Of a DNA stretch of 60,363 nt, positions 8,904-16,696 are shown piece after piece. A program made the position numbers and the translations under genes. Origin of the DNA: Oscillospiraceae bacterium. GTDB lineage: Bacteria; Bacillota; Clostridia; Oscillospirales; CAG-272. Below the pieces are notes generated by a model, which did not search any database, was not told the DNA's origin, and saw only the letters and a list, made by a program, of their open reading frames with translations. Each line of letters begins with the position of its first letter. Positions within the stretch are counted from its first letter, which is position 1. The stretch lies in NCBI GenBank assembly GCA_015064395.1, contig SVSH01000013.1, positions 1-60,363 of the forward strand. Reading direction: 5' to 3'.

Positions 8904-9473
8904 ATGGAAAACAAAATTCTCGTAGAAACCTCGGCAAGACACGTTCACTTGACCCAGGAGGCCGTTGAGATCCTGTTTGGCGCAGGTCACACCCTGACCA
9001 ATAAGAAGGATCTTTCCCAGCCCGGTCAGTTTGCTTGTGAGGAAAAAGTCACCGTGATCGGTCCCAAGGGCGCGATCAAGGCAAGCGTTCTCGGTCCCAC
9101 CCGCCCCGCAAACCAGGTAGAGCTGTCCTTCACCGACGCTCGCACCGTTGGTCTGGTTGCTCCCATCCGTGAGAGCGGCGACGTTGCAGGCACCACCGGC
9201 TGCACGCTGGAGGGTCCTTGCGGTAAGATCGAAATCAACGAGGGCGTGATGATCGCAAAGCGCCACATCCACATGACTCCCGAAGACGCCGAGGCTCTTG
9301 GCGTATCCGATAAGGAGATCGTATCCGTTCAGGTTGACACTGCTCGTCCCCTCACCTTCGGTGACGTGGTCGTTCGCGTCTCCCCCAAGTTCGCACTGGC
9401 TATGCACATCGACACTGACGAGTCCAACGCCGCTTGCGCCGCCGGTCTCGTTTACGGCTCGATCGTAAAATAA
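8904..9473 (+). CDS. pduL: Phosphate acyltransferase, PduL type
   Basis: Transfers an acyl group between coenzyme A and phosphate (acetyl- or propionyl-CoA to acyl phosphate), allowing ATP formation by an acetate kinase located elsewhere. The 189-residue protein has the two PduL halves with the zinc-ligand motifs SARHVHL (residues 10-16) and AKRHIHM (near 120), plus the conserved ending with the serine-asparagine-alanine segment. There is no N-terminal shell-targeting peptide and no microcompartment gene nearby, so it is probably the housekeeping phosphotransacetylase. The codon use is strongly biased, suggesting high expression. It is the first gene of a co-directional block. Confidence 0.92.
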   Translation: MENKILVETSARHVHLTQEAVEILFGAGHTLTNKKDLSQPGQFACEEKVTVIGPKGAIKASVLGPTRPANQVELSFTDARTVGLVAPIRESGDVAGTTGCTLEGPCGKIEINEGVMIAKRHIHMTPEDAEALGVSDKEIVSVQVDTARPLTFGDVVVRVSPKFALAMHIDTDESNAACAAGLVYGSIVK

Positions 9474-9542
9474 TTCCCATTCCAGTATACCCTTTACGCG
9501 TCGGTCTTATCCGCCGCGCAGGAAAAAGAAAGGTGAAATAAC

Positions 9543-10172
9543 ATGAAGATCCTGTTTCAGGGTGACAGCGTGACCGATGCCGGCCGCGACCGTAGCGATC
9601 CCCATGATATGGGCACAGGCTACCCCAAATATGCCTCGGCTATGATCAGCGACGCTCACCCCGATATTGACTTTGAATTTATCAATCTCGGCATCAGCGG
9701 CAACCGCACCGAGAACCTGGTAGCACGCTTGCAATCCGATTTCGTGGAGATCGCCCCCGACGTTGTCGTGCTTCTGATCGGCGTCAACGATGTATGGCAC
9801 CATTTCAGCCACAACATCGACACGCCTGCAAAGACCTTTGAGAGCAATCTGCGCCTCATCCTTACCACCATCAAGGAAACGATGGGTGCAAAGCTGCTCA
9901 TGGTAGAGCCCTTCTTGCTCTACGGCTCGGACAAGGTACATATGCTCGAGGAGCTGGACGAAAAGATCCGCATCGAGCGGACGTTGGCCCAGGAGTTTGC
10001 CGACGTTTACCTTCCCCTGCACGCGATCTTTGCCGCAGAAACCGTAAACACCACCTACACCGAATTTTCCGGTGACGGCGTGCATCCCAACGCGGGCGGC
10101 TCTTGCTTTATCGCAGAGCGCATCCTGCACGCCATCGAGCCCATTCTGTCTGAGTGGACCGAAGAACAGTAA
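9543..10172 (+). CDS. SGNH/GDSL-type hydrolase
   Basis: Esterase-like protein of 209 residues without signal peptide. All four blocks are seen: GDSVTD (Ser9), the glycine in GISGNRTENL, the oxyanion-hole Asn in IGVNDVW near 82, and the acid-base pair in DGVHPNAGG near 180. Such enzymes deacylate lipids, carbohydrates or thioesters; the substrate is unknown. The gene starts 69 bases after pduL with GAAAGG 8 bases before the ATG and ends 42 bases before the next gene, so it may share a transcript with its neighbours. Confidence 0.88.
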   Translation: MKILFQGDSVTDAGRDRSDPHDMGTGYPKYASAMISDAHPDIDFEFINLGISGNRTENLVARLQSDFVEIAPDVVVLLIGVNDVWHHFSHNIDTPAKTFESNLRLILTTIKETMGAKLLMVEPFLLYGSDKVHMLEELDEKIRIERTLAQEFADVYLPLHAIFAAETVNTTYTEFSGDGVHPNAGGSCFIAERILHAIEPILSEWTEEQ

Positions 10173-10214
10173 TCCCAAAATTCAGATATCAATTTCAAAA
10201 AGGAGATAACACAA

Positions 10215-10919
10215 ATGAACGATCACATCATTTATTCTGCCGAAGTGCAGAACATGTGTACCGTGGCAAAGGGCCCCAAGCACGGTCCCGCCCCCATTCC
10301 CGAAGAGGGCAAATGGGTACAGGCAAAGGAGATCTCTGACATCTCCGCATACACCCACGGTGTAGGCTGGTGCGCACCTCAGCAGGGCGCCTGCAAGCTG
10401 TCCCTGAACGTCAAGGACGGTATCATCGAGGAGGCTCTCGTTGAGACCATCGGCTGCTCGGGTATGACCCACTCCGCCGCTATGGCCGCTGAGATCCTGC
10501 CCGGCAAGACGCTGCTTGAGGCACTGAACACTGACCTGGTTTGCGACGCGATCAACACCGCTATGCGCGAGCTGTTCCTGCAGATCGTATACGGCCGCTC
10601 GCAGTCTGCCTTCTCCGAGGGCGGTCTGACCATCGGCGCCGGCATGGAAGACCTGGGTAAGGGTGAACGCTCCATGGTCGGTACCATGTACGGTACCAAG
10701 GCTAAGGGCGTCAGATACCTCGAGATGACCGAGGGCTACTGCACCAGAATGGCTCTGGATGAAGACGATCAGGTTATCGGCTACGAGTTCGTTTCTCTTG
10801 GCAAGATGACCGACTTCATCAAGAAGGGTATGGAGCCCAACGAAGCATACGAGAAGTCCAAGGGTACCTACGGCAGATTCAACGATGCCGTTAAGTACAT
10901 CGATCCCCGCAAGGAATAA
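10215..10919 (+). CDS. Iron-sulfur cluster assembly scaffold-like protein paired with GGGtGRT protein
   Basis: Cytoplasmic protein of 234 residues. Its N-terminal half resembles the NifU/IscU scaffold fold, with the sequence VGWCAPQQGACKL near residue 50 and TIGCSGMTHSAAMA near 80, offering three cysteines that could hold a cluster; a further cysteine lies in NTDLVCDAI near 108. The C-terminal part (from about 150) is outside the classical scaffold. The gene lies 17 bases upstream of the GGGtGRT gene and the two are commonly found as a pair in Clostridia. Whether it builds clusters for a partner or has another role is unknown. The ATG follows AAGGAG. Confidence 0.8.
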   Translation: MNDHIIYSAEVQNMCTVAKGPKHGPAPIPEEGKWVQAKEISDISAYTHGVGWCAPQQGACKLSLNVKDGIIEEALVETIGCSGMTHSAAMAAEILPGKTLLEALNTDLVCDAINTAMRELFLQIVYGRSQSAFSEGGLTIGAGMEDLGKGERSMVGTMYGTKAKGVRYLEMTEGYCTRMALDEDDQVIGYEFVSLGKMTDFIKKGMEPNEAYEKSKGTYGRFNDAVKYIDPRKE

Positions 10920-10936
10920 TCAGGAGGTGACATATC

Positions 10937-11935
10937 ATGGCAAAATTTGAAGGTTATGAAAGACGCGAGGCCAAGATCCTCGCCGCATTGAAAGAATATG
11001 GCATTTCCTCCATCGACGAGTGCAAGGAGATCTGCGATGCCAAGGGCATCGATCCTTACAAGATCGTTGAAGAGACCCAGCCCATCGCGTTCGAGAACGC
11101 AAAGTGGGCATACACCGTTGGCGCTGCCATCGCAATCAAGAAGGGCTGCACCAAGGCTGCTGACGCTGCTGCTGCTATCGGTATCGGTCTGCAGAGCTTC
11201 TGCATCCCCGGCTCGGTTGCTGAGAACCGCAAGGTCGGTCTGGGACATGGTAACCTGGGTAAGATGCTGCTTTCCGAGGAGACCGAGTGCTTCTGCTTCC
11301 TGGCAGGTCACGAGTCCTTCGCCGCTGCTGAGGGTGCGATCAAGATCGCGCTCAACGCAAACAAGGTTCGCGTTAAGCCCCTGCGCGTGATCCTGAACGG
11401 TCTGGGCAAGGATGCCGCTATGATCATCTCGCGTATCAACGGCTTTACCTTCGTTGAGACCGAGTTCGATCCCTACACCGAAGAGGTTAAGGTCGTCTAC
11501 GAGAAGGCATACTCCAACGGTCCCAGAGCTGCTGTTAAGTGCTACGGCTCTGACAGCGTTCCCGAGGGCGTTGCTATCATGAGACTGGAGAACGTTGGCG
11601 TTTCCATCACCGGTAACTCCACCAACCCCACTAGATTCCAGCACCCCGTTGCCGGCACCTACAAGAAGTGGTGTAACGAGAACGGCAAGCAGTACTTCTC
11701 CGTCGCATCCGGCGGTGGTACCGGCCGTACCCTGCACCCCGACAACATGGCTGCAGGTCCTGCTTCTTACGGCATGACCGACACCATGGGCCGTATGCAC
11801 GGTGACGCGCAGTTCGCAGGCTCCTCCTCCGTCCCTGCCCACGTAGAGATGATGGGTCTCATCGGCGCAGGTAACAACCCCATGGTTGGTATGACTGTTG
11901 CAGTTGCAGTTGCTATCGAAGAGGCTTGCAAATAA
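10937..11935 (+). CDS. GGGtGRT family protein
   Basis: Protein of 332 residues belonging to the family named after its GGGTGRT motif, seen here near residue 257 (ASGGGTGRTLHP). No biochemical function is established for the family. The sequence is cytoplasmic, rich in Ala, Gly and Lys, with several conserved cysteines (for example in DECKEICDAKG, IKKGCTKAAD and TECFCFLAG), which together with the scaffold-like neighbour suggests an iron-sulfur or redox role; this is inference. It begins after an ideal AGGAGGTG site and ends at a strong terminator. Codon use is highly biased, as in abundant proteins. A degraded copy of its last 54 bases lies 1 kb downstream. Confidence 0.85.
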   Translation: MAKFEGYERREAKILAALKEYGISSIDECKEICDAKGIDPYKIVEETQPIAFENAKWAYTVGAAIAIKKGCTKAADAAAAIGIGLQSFCIPGSVAENRKVGLGHGNLGKMLLSEETECFCFLAGHESFAAAEGAIKIALNANKVRVKPLRVILNGLGKDAAMIISRINGFTFVETEFDPYTEEVKVVYEKAYSNGPRAAVKCYGSDSVPEGVAIMRLENVGVSITGNSTNPTRFQHPVAGTYKKWCNENGKQYFSVASGGGTGRTLHPDNMAAGPASYGMTDTMGRMHGDAQFAGSSSVPAHVEMMGLIGAGNNPMVGMTVAVAVAIEEACK

Positions 11936-11953
11936 TTCAGGTCGTGAAATCAT

Positions 11954-11995
11954 GCGAGGGAAACTTTCTAAACAAAAGTTTCCCTCGCGTTCTTA
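11954..11995 (+). terminator. Terminator after the GGGtGRT gene
   Basis: Perfect 14-bp stem GCGAGGGAAACTTT / AAAGTTTCCCTCGC with a 7-base loop, followed by a T-rich stretch. Confidence 0.85.
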
Positions 11996-12022
11996 TAAAA
12001 ACAGACTCAAAGGAGAAAAATC

Positions 12023-12945
12023 ATGAACAAAGCGATTCGATTTCTGACCTTTGCATTGTTACTGACCACCATATTTTCCTCGATACTGTTCGTGCCATCC
12101 TGCTCCTCGGCAGATGCAGGCCCCATTGGGACCTACGAGGCGCAGGTCACCTTTGCTCCCACACCTGAGCCAAACGTGAAAGAGATCACTCTCACGGCAA
12201 GCCTGACGTTGAACGAGGACGGCAGTTACACCTTTGAATGCACAGAGCAAGAGGATTTTTACCCCTGCTACGTTGAGGAGGGGACCTACACTATAAACGA
12301 GGACGAAATCACCCTTACGCCCTCCGCTTGCCAAGCCTACGCCGAGGCGAAATGGGACATGAAGGCCCTGAGTGCCGACGAGCAGGCGAGCATGACCACC
12401 AAGGGCACGTTGAGCAAGGAAACCTTCACGGCAACCATGCACTGGTACGATCGAAACTGGGAATACACAACGGATATGCAGCTCAAGCGCGTCGTCCAGC
12501 CCAACGCCCCCACTGCCTCCGCAGCACACGACGCCGCCAAGGGCACCTATACGGGCGGGTTCTCCTTGGAGTTGAAACTTGGAGGGACAGACGGCCGTCC
12601 CGCTTGGGGAAACACCTATGATATTGACGCCGAGCTGATACTGGACAAGTCGGGAACGTACGTCTTTGCTTGCGGGCATGCCCGGAACACGGAATTTCGC
12701 GGCATGACCACCGCGAAGTAGGTACATATACCCTCTCGGGCGACGAGATCACGTTTATCCCCACCGAGGTCATGTTCAAGGGTGAGGGTGGCACCGGTGT
12801 GATGCAGACCTTAACCGCCGAAGAGCAGACAAGCATGACCACCAAGGGTACGCTGAAGGACAACACCGTTACCGCCAAAATGCGGTGGATGTACCCCTAT
12901 CACACCGTCGCAAGCGAAATGCAGCTGGTGCGTGAGGCGAAGTAA
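12023..12945 (+). pseudogene. Two-repeat lipoprotein interrupted by a frameshift
   Basis: Predicted lipoprotein with a signal sequence ending in FVPSC (cysteine 27). The reading frame stops at 12721, but the next frame continues the same protein from about 12715 to 12945. The two halves are a tandem repeat: both contain a GTYT strand, a DEIT strand, then SMTTKGTL and a final MQL segment. One missing base in CCGCGAAGTAGG (12710-12721) would join them into a protein of 307 residues. Either the gene is broken or the sequence has an error there. It starts after AAAGGAG. I do not recognise the family; the repeats look like small all-beta domains outside the cell. Confidence 0.75.
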
Positions 12946-13004
12946 CCCCTATGGTTGGTATGACCGTTGCGGTTGTTGTTGCTATCGAAGAGGCTTGCAA
13001 GTAA
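12946..13004 (+). pseudogene. Displaced 3' end of a GGGtGRT gene
   Basis: From 12951 to 13004 the sequence encodes MVGMTVAVVVAIEEACK and a stop, nearly the same as the last 17 codons of the intact GGGtGRT gene at 11882-11935; the 54 bases differ at five positions. The preceding codons also match (proline before the methionine) and the short GTGAAATC found downstream of the intact gene recurs at 13028-13035. It is a remnant with no start of its own and marks a past duplication or insertion around the lipoprotein gene. Confidence 0.85.
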
Positions 13005-13044
13005 TTGACTTTTTACAAGGCTGACTTGTGAAATCGAACCAATG

Positions 13045-13098
13045 AAAGTTGGACACATCATTTGGGAGTTTTCCTTTATGATGTGTCCAACTTTTTAT
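13045..13098 (+). terminator. Long perfect hairpin, probable terminator
   Basis: 17-bp perfect inverted repeat (13045-13061 and 13078-13094) with a 16-base loop and a T-run after it. It can act as a terminator for read-through from the lipoprotein region, but its length is unusual. Confidence 0.55.
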
Positions 13099-13105
13099 CT
13101 TCATT

Positions 13106-13134
13106 TTGACTTGATATCCCGCCCGATCTATGAT
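13106..13134 (+). promoter_or_regulatory. Promoter of the radical SAM gene
   Basis: TTGACT (13106-13111), 17-base spacer, TATGAT (13129-13134), 45 bases upstream of the start codon. Confidence 0.6.
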
Positions 13135-13179
13135 AGAATATATACGTTATACGATCAACGGCGGATAGGGGGTGAAGCT

Positions 13180-14022
13180 ATGCTTGATAAGATCTATCTG
13201 GAGATCACCAACGTTTGCAATTTAGATTGTTCGTTTTGCCACAAAACGGCGCGAGCAAAAAAGCTGATGAGCGCGGAGGAAGTTGATCTTCTCCTTAACA
13301 AGATAGAAGGAAAAGCGCGATATTTGTACTTTCACTTAATGGGTGAACCAACGCTGCATCCGTTGCTTCCCCAATTTATTACGGCGGCACGCGACCGCGG
13401 CTTTTTACCCATGGTGACGACCAACGGTTCCCTTCTGCGCGAGAAAGGAGAGGCCCTGCTCTCTTCTCTCCCCTACAAAATCAGCATTTCCCTGCACGCA
13501 CCCGAGGCCAACGCCGCCTTTGCCGACGAGGGCTACCTGGAGCATTGCGTCAGCTTTGCAAAAGCTGCGGCGGCACGGGGCTGTATCATGGCACTTCGCT
13601 TGTGGAATCTTGGCTCGGGGGCAGACAACTCCGGCATTCTTGCGTTTTTGCACAAAGCCTTCCCCGGGGAATGGGGCATGGTTCGCGGTGGGAGCAGTCT
13701 TCGTCTTGCCGAGAAGCTCTTTCTTGAGTGGGGGGAGCATTTTGAATGGCCCGATCTATCCTTGCCTGCGTGTGATCCCGACGCGGACATGTTTTGCTAC
13801 GGGCTGCGCGATCACATCGGCATTCTTGCCGATGGTACTGTCGTTCCCTGCTGCCTTGACGCCGATGCTACTCTGGCACTGGGAAATCTTTTCACATCCG
13901 AGCTTGACGACATTCTCGCCTCCCCTCGCGCAAAAGCGATCTATGAGGGCTTCTCACATCGCCGGGCAGTGGAGTCCTTGTGCCGAACGTGCGGCTACGC
14001 CAAACGGTTTTCAAGGTCATGA
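13180..14022 (+). CDS. Radical SAM protein with partial SPASM-like C-terminus
   Basis: Protein of 280 residues. The N-terminus carries the radical SAM cluster motif CNLDCSFC (Cys13, Cys17, Cys20). MGEPTLHP near residue 52 is the glycine-rich SAM-binding strand. The C-terminal part holds CCLDADATLALGN and CRTCGYAKRF, which resemble the auxiliary cluster region of SPASM proteins, though with fewer cysteines than complete members. Such proteins modify peptides or act as maturases, but no peptide substrate or transporter is next to it. The ATG at 13180 follows AGGGGGTG; an upstream in-frame ATG at 13042 lies before the hairpin and promoter and is rejected. Confidence 0.85.
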   Translation: MLDKIYLEITNVCNLDCSFCHKTARAKKLMSAEEVDLLLNKIEGKARYLYFHLMGEPTLHPLLPQFITAARDRGFLPMVTTNGSLLREKGEALLSSLPYKISISLHAPEANAAFADEGYLEHCVSFAKAAAARGCIMALRLWNLGSGADNSGILAFLHKAFPGEWGMVRGGSSLRLAEKLFLEWGEHFEWPDLSLPACDPDADMFCYGLRDHIGILADGTVVPCCLDADATLALGNLFTSELDDILASPRAKAIYEGFSHRRAVESLCRTCGYAKRFSRS

Positions 14023-14076
14023 TCGCTGTCCGAGGGACCATCCCCTCAGCGTTCCCGTATCATATAAAATCAAGCA

Positions 14077-14115
14077 AACGAGGGAAGCTTTCAAGCAAGC
14101 TTCCCCCGTTTTTTA
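14077..14115. terminator. Bidirectional terminator
   Basis: AAACGAGGGAAGCTT / AAGCTTCCCCCGTTT hairpin between the convergent radical SAM and lipase genes. Confidence 0.8.
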
Positions 14116-14751
14116 TCGTTCCAGCTCTGCCAAAATATTCTCCGCTCGGTGGGCGTCGATGGGAGAATATTTTCCCTTTTCCCCGATCTCAAGGAGATGT
14201 CCCACGTGGAAATATCCCAGCGCGCGGGGCGGCAGATGGGTGACGACATCGTCAATGTTACGTACAACGAAAAATCGCTCCCAACGTGCAAGCAATTCGC
14301 CGCTCCGTGCTCCCCAAAGGACGCGAGGGCATCCGAAGGCGTAGCCTTCGATGGATCGGCGCAGATCGGGGCGGTGAAACCAAAGATATTCGTGGCACAG
14401 CACCGCCAGCGCCCCGCCGTGCGAGTAACCCACAGTCACAACGCAGTGCAAGGTAGGATCGGCAACGTAAGGGGCAATATACGGCTCGATCTCCTGCCAC
14501 ACCCGTACAAAGCCGCGATGGGCATACCAGCGGATGCCGTCCATCTCGCGGTAAGGACGGGCGGGAAAGTCCAGATTGCTTCTCCAGTCCTGGGCGCCGT
14601 TCGAATCCTGAAAATAGAGGTACAGAACGTCATCTTGCCGCACTGCCGCATAGTTGGCCGAACGACCGACCTGTACGTAGTCGGCAGTCAAGCAGCGCTT
14701 AAACAGCCGTGCTAAGGAGTGCCTCGCTTGTTCCGTCATTTGTCCCCTCAA
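14113..14751 (-). CDS. Lipase class 3 family protein
   Basis: Alpha/beta-hydrolase of 212 residues with no signal peptide. The nucleophile elbow is GYSHGGALA near residue 109 (GxSxG), the likely acid is in RNIDDVVTHLPP near 168, and a histidine in HVGHLLEIG or DAHR may complete the triad, as in fungal-type class 3 lipases. The substrate is unknown. Its ATG overlaps the stop of the upstream ATPase gene (ATGA), so the two are translationally coupled and probably work together or are simply co-expressed. Confidence 0.8.
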   Translation of the reverse strand: MRGQMTEQARHSLARLFKRCLTADYVQVGRSANYAAVRQDDVLYLYFQDSNGAQDWRSNLDFPARPYREMDGIRWYAHRGFVRVWQEIEPYIAPYVADPTLHCVVTVGYSHGGALAVLCHEYLWFHRPDLRRSIEGYAFGCPRVLWGARSGELLARWERFFVVRNIDDVVTHLPPRALGYFHVGHLLEIGEKGKYSPIDAHRAENILAELER

Positions 14752-15851
14752 TCAAGCGTACCGTCAAACAACTTGCGGCACAGCGCCTCGGTATAGCGTT
14801 CCTTGGCCTCAAAATCCATCGCGGCGGCATAGACGCGCTCCAATTCAAAATGCGCCTCTTGTACCGTTTTCAAGGCATCACACGCGCTATCGAGCAGCGC
14901 CTCCCGCAGGCGGGCGGTCTGTCTTACCCGCTCCCGCGCGGCGCGAAACAGATCCCGATGCACAAGGCGCCGCATATCCAGTCTCCTTGCGCGGGGAGTT
15001 CGCTCGGCCATGGCGCTGATCTGTTTGCCCTCCCCCACCAAAAAGACGGTTTTGCTCTGCTCCAAAAGCAGTGCGTCGATACGATCGGGCAGGACGGGAT
15101 GATACGACACGCGAGCCGCGATCCCCCGCGCAAACGCAAGATCGGCAAGCCGTCGCATCAGCGCAAACCCCGTGTCATAGTAGTCTTGGATCAGGCAAAT
15201 CCGCTCGCCCAGGTGAAGATACGTATCCAACGTCACCCGTCCCCGCATCCCGATCGAATCACACAGACCGATACGCACGCCACCGCCCTTTTGCGGCTCG
15301 ATGCCGCGGAGAAGGCGCTCGGCGGTGCGATGTAGCTTTGCTTGGTCGATCATGGTGACCGTGAGATCGTACAAGGCGTCCGACACCTCCCCGGCCCCCG
15401 CCAAGTAGCGGTAGGCCGCGCGATAGCCGTCCGACTTTTCCCTGTTCCACCGGGTAATATCCCCTTGCCGATGGAGTAGCTTTGCGCGATCCCAAAATTG
15501 CCCGAGGTCCAATATCTCCTCCTGCACCCCCGGCAGCCGCCCCTCAAAGACGTGGGGGGCTGTTGCATCCAAAAGCCCGATGCTTTTCCCTTCGCCAAAC
15601 AGCAAAACGGCATCCAGCGAGTCGGCATCCGAGGAGCAGTAGTAGTACTCCGCGGTGTATCCCCGTCGCTCCCCCTCGCAGGCGACCGTCCGCATCAGGG
15701 TGCTTTTCCCCGTCCCGGGACCTCCCTTGATGCAAAGCAAGTGGTCTACGCGATCGCGAAAGCACTCCTCATAATAGGAATGAAAGCCATGACGGCTGTT
15801 GCCGGCGGCAAAGTAGGCCGCCTCGCCCGTCGTTCTCAATTCTTTTGACAT
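14748..15851 (-). CDS. P-loop ATPase of the PRK06851 type, with degenerate second half
   Basis: Protein of 367 residues found mainly in spore-forming Firmicutes, function unknown. The first half has the Walker A motif KGGPGTGKST (residues 42-51) and the typical segment LLDATAPHVFEG near 93. The second half repeats the pattern: a hydrophobic strand ICLIQDYYDTGFALMRRLA (about 218-236) aligns with the first Walker A region, but the glycines and lysine are gone. The protein is therefore an internal duplication in which only the first nucleotide site looks active. The ATG at 15851 follows GGAG; upstream in-frame methionines lack a site. It is separated from spoIIIAH by a terminator. Confidence 0.75.
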   Translation of the reverse strand: MSKELRTTGEAAYFAAGNSRHGFHSYYEECFRDRVDHLLCIKGGPGTGKSTLMRTVACEGERRGYTAEYYYCSSDADSLDAVLLFGEGKSIGLLDATAPHVFEGRLPGVQEEILDLGQFWDRAKLLHRQGDITRWNREKSDGYRAAYRYLAGAGEVSDALYDLTVTMIDQAKLHRTAERLLRGIEPQKGGGVRIGLCDSIGMRGRVTLDTYLHLGERICLIQDYYDTGFALMRRLADLAFARGIAARVSYHPVLPDRIDALLLEQSKTVFLVGEGKQISAMAERTPRARRLDMRRLVHRDLFRAARERVRQTARLREALLDSACDALKTVQEAHFELERVYAAAMDFEAKERYTEALCRKLFDGTLD

Positions 15852-15935
15852 AGTCCTATCGCTCCTTCTCATCAGCTTCAAAGACAGGATATGGGAAAAG
15901 GAGCATTCGTGTGCCAATCGGCGCAAAAATAATAG

Positions 15936-15962
15936 AAAAGGGAGCTTTACCGGCTCCCTTTT
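15936..15962 (-). terminator. spoIIIA operon terminator
   Basis: AAAAGGGAGC / GCTCCCTTTT hairpin immediately after spoIIIAH. Confidence 0.8.
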
Positions 15963-15966
15963 CTTC

Positions 15967-16614
15967 TCAATTTTTGTGCACGATGGTCACGTTAAGGGGT
16001 TCAATGCCCGTCTGCTCATAGACGACGGTATTGATCTGGGCGATCTGTGCCGTTTGAAGCTCGCCCTGCGACTTGACCACGACGTTGATCTGGTTACCGT
16101 TCATGACAGCCACGCAGTCCTCAAAGCCCTTGGACACGAGCAGTGCCTCAATGTTGGCTTCCTTTTCGATCTCGTTAGCGATGGCGTTCATCTCGGCCAG
16201 CGCCTCGTTTTTGACCGTCTCGGTGGCATCGGGATTGTCGATGACGCTCTGCAGGACCTCCATGGACTCATCCCGTGCTCTCTTGCGGTTGACCTCGACC
16301 GTCGCAAAGTAATCAGCCACGCTCTCGCCGCTGCTCTGGTCTCCCGAGCCGTCCGTCATACCGGACGAGGAATCATAGTCCGCATAGCCTGCCTGGGCGC
16401 TATCCGCAAAGAACATCCAGTTGAGCCAAACCGCCATGCCGATGAGGACGAGCGCACCGATGATGATCCAATTACGGCGGCCGACCCGTTCGATCCAGGC
16501 CATCCAGTTTTTGCCCTTTTTCTCCTGCACGACCTCGTCGCTGAGCTCATTCATGTTCATCACGGCTCCCACGTCTTGCTCCGGCTCCGTTTTTCTTGTG
16601 TGCTTGATTGCCAT
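15967..16614 (-). CDS. spoIIIAH: Stage III sporulation protein AH
   Basis: Mother-cell membrane protein of 215 residues that pairs with forespore SpoIIQ to form the channel across the intermembrane space, needed for engulfment and SigG activity. A basic cytoplasmic N-terminus is followed by one membrane helix (about residues 49-69), a low-complexity Gly/Ser/Asp linker, and the ring-forming YscJ/FliF-like domain (about 100-215) with NEALAEMNAIANEIEKEANIE-type helix and the INVVVKS strand. The ATG follows AAGGAGGAAGG. It is the last gene of the spoIIIA operon. Confidence 0.96.
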   Translation of the reverse strand: MAIKHTRKTEPEQDVGAVMNMNELSDEVVQEKKGKNWMAWIERVGRRNWIIIGALVLIGMAVWLNWMFFADSAQAGYADYDSSSGMTDGSGDQSSGESVADYFATVEVNRKRARDESMEVLQSVIDNPDATETVKNEALAEMNAIANEIEKEANIEALLVSKGFEDCVAVMNGNQINVVVKSQGELQTAQIAQINTVVYEQTGIEPLNVTIVHKN

Positions 16615-16696
16615 ATTTCCTTCCTCCTTTTGGATCCCGTCGGGATCGTTTATGTGTTACACCGCCATTGTATGAGGCGACGAGCGAAAATAGAAC

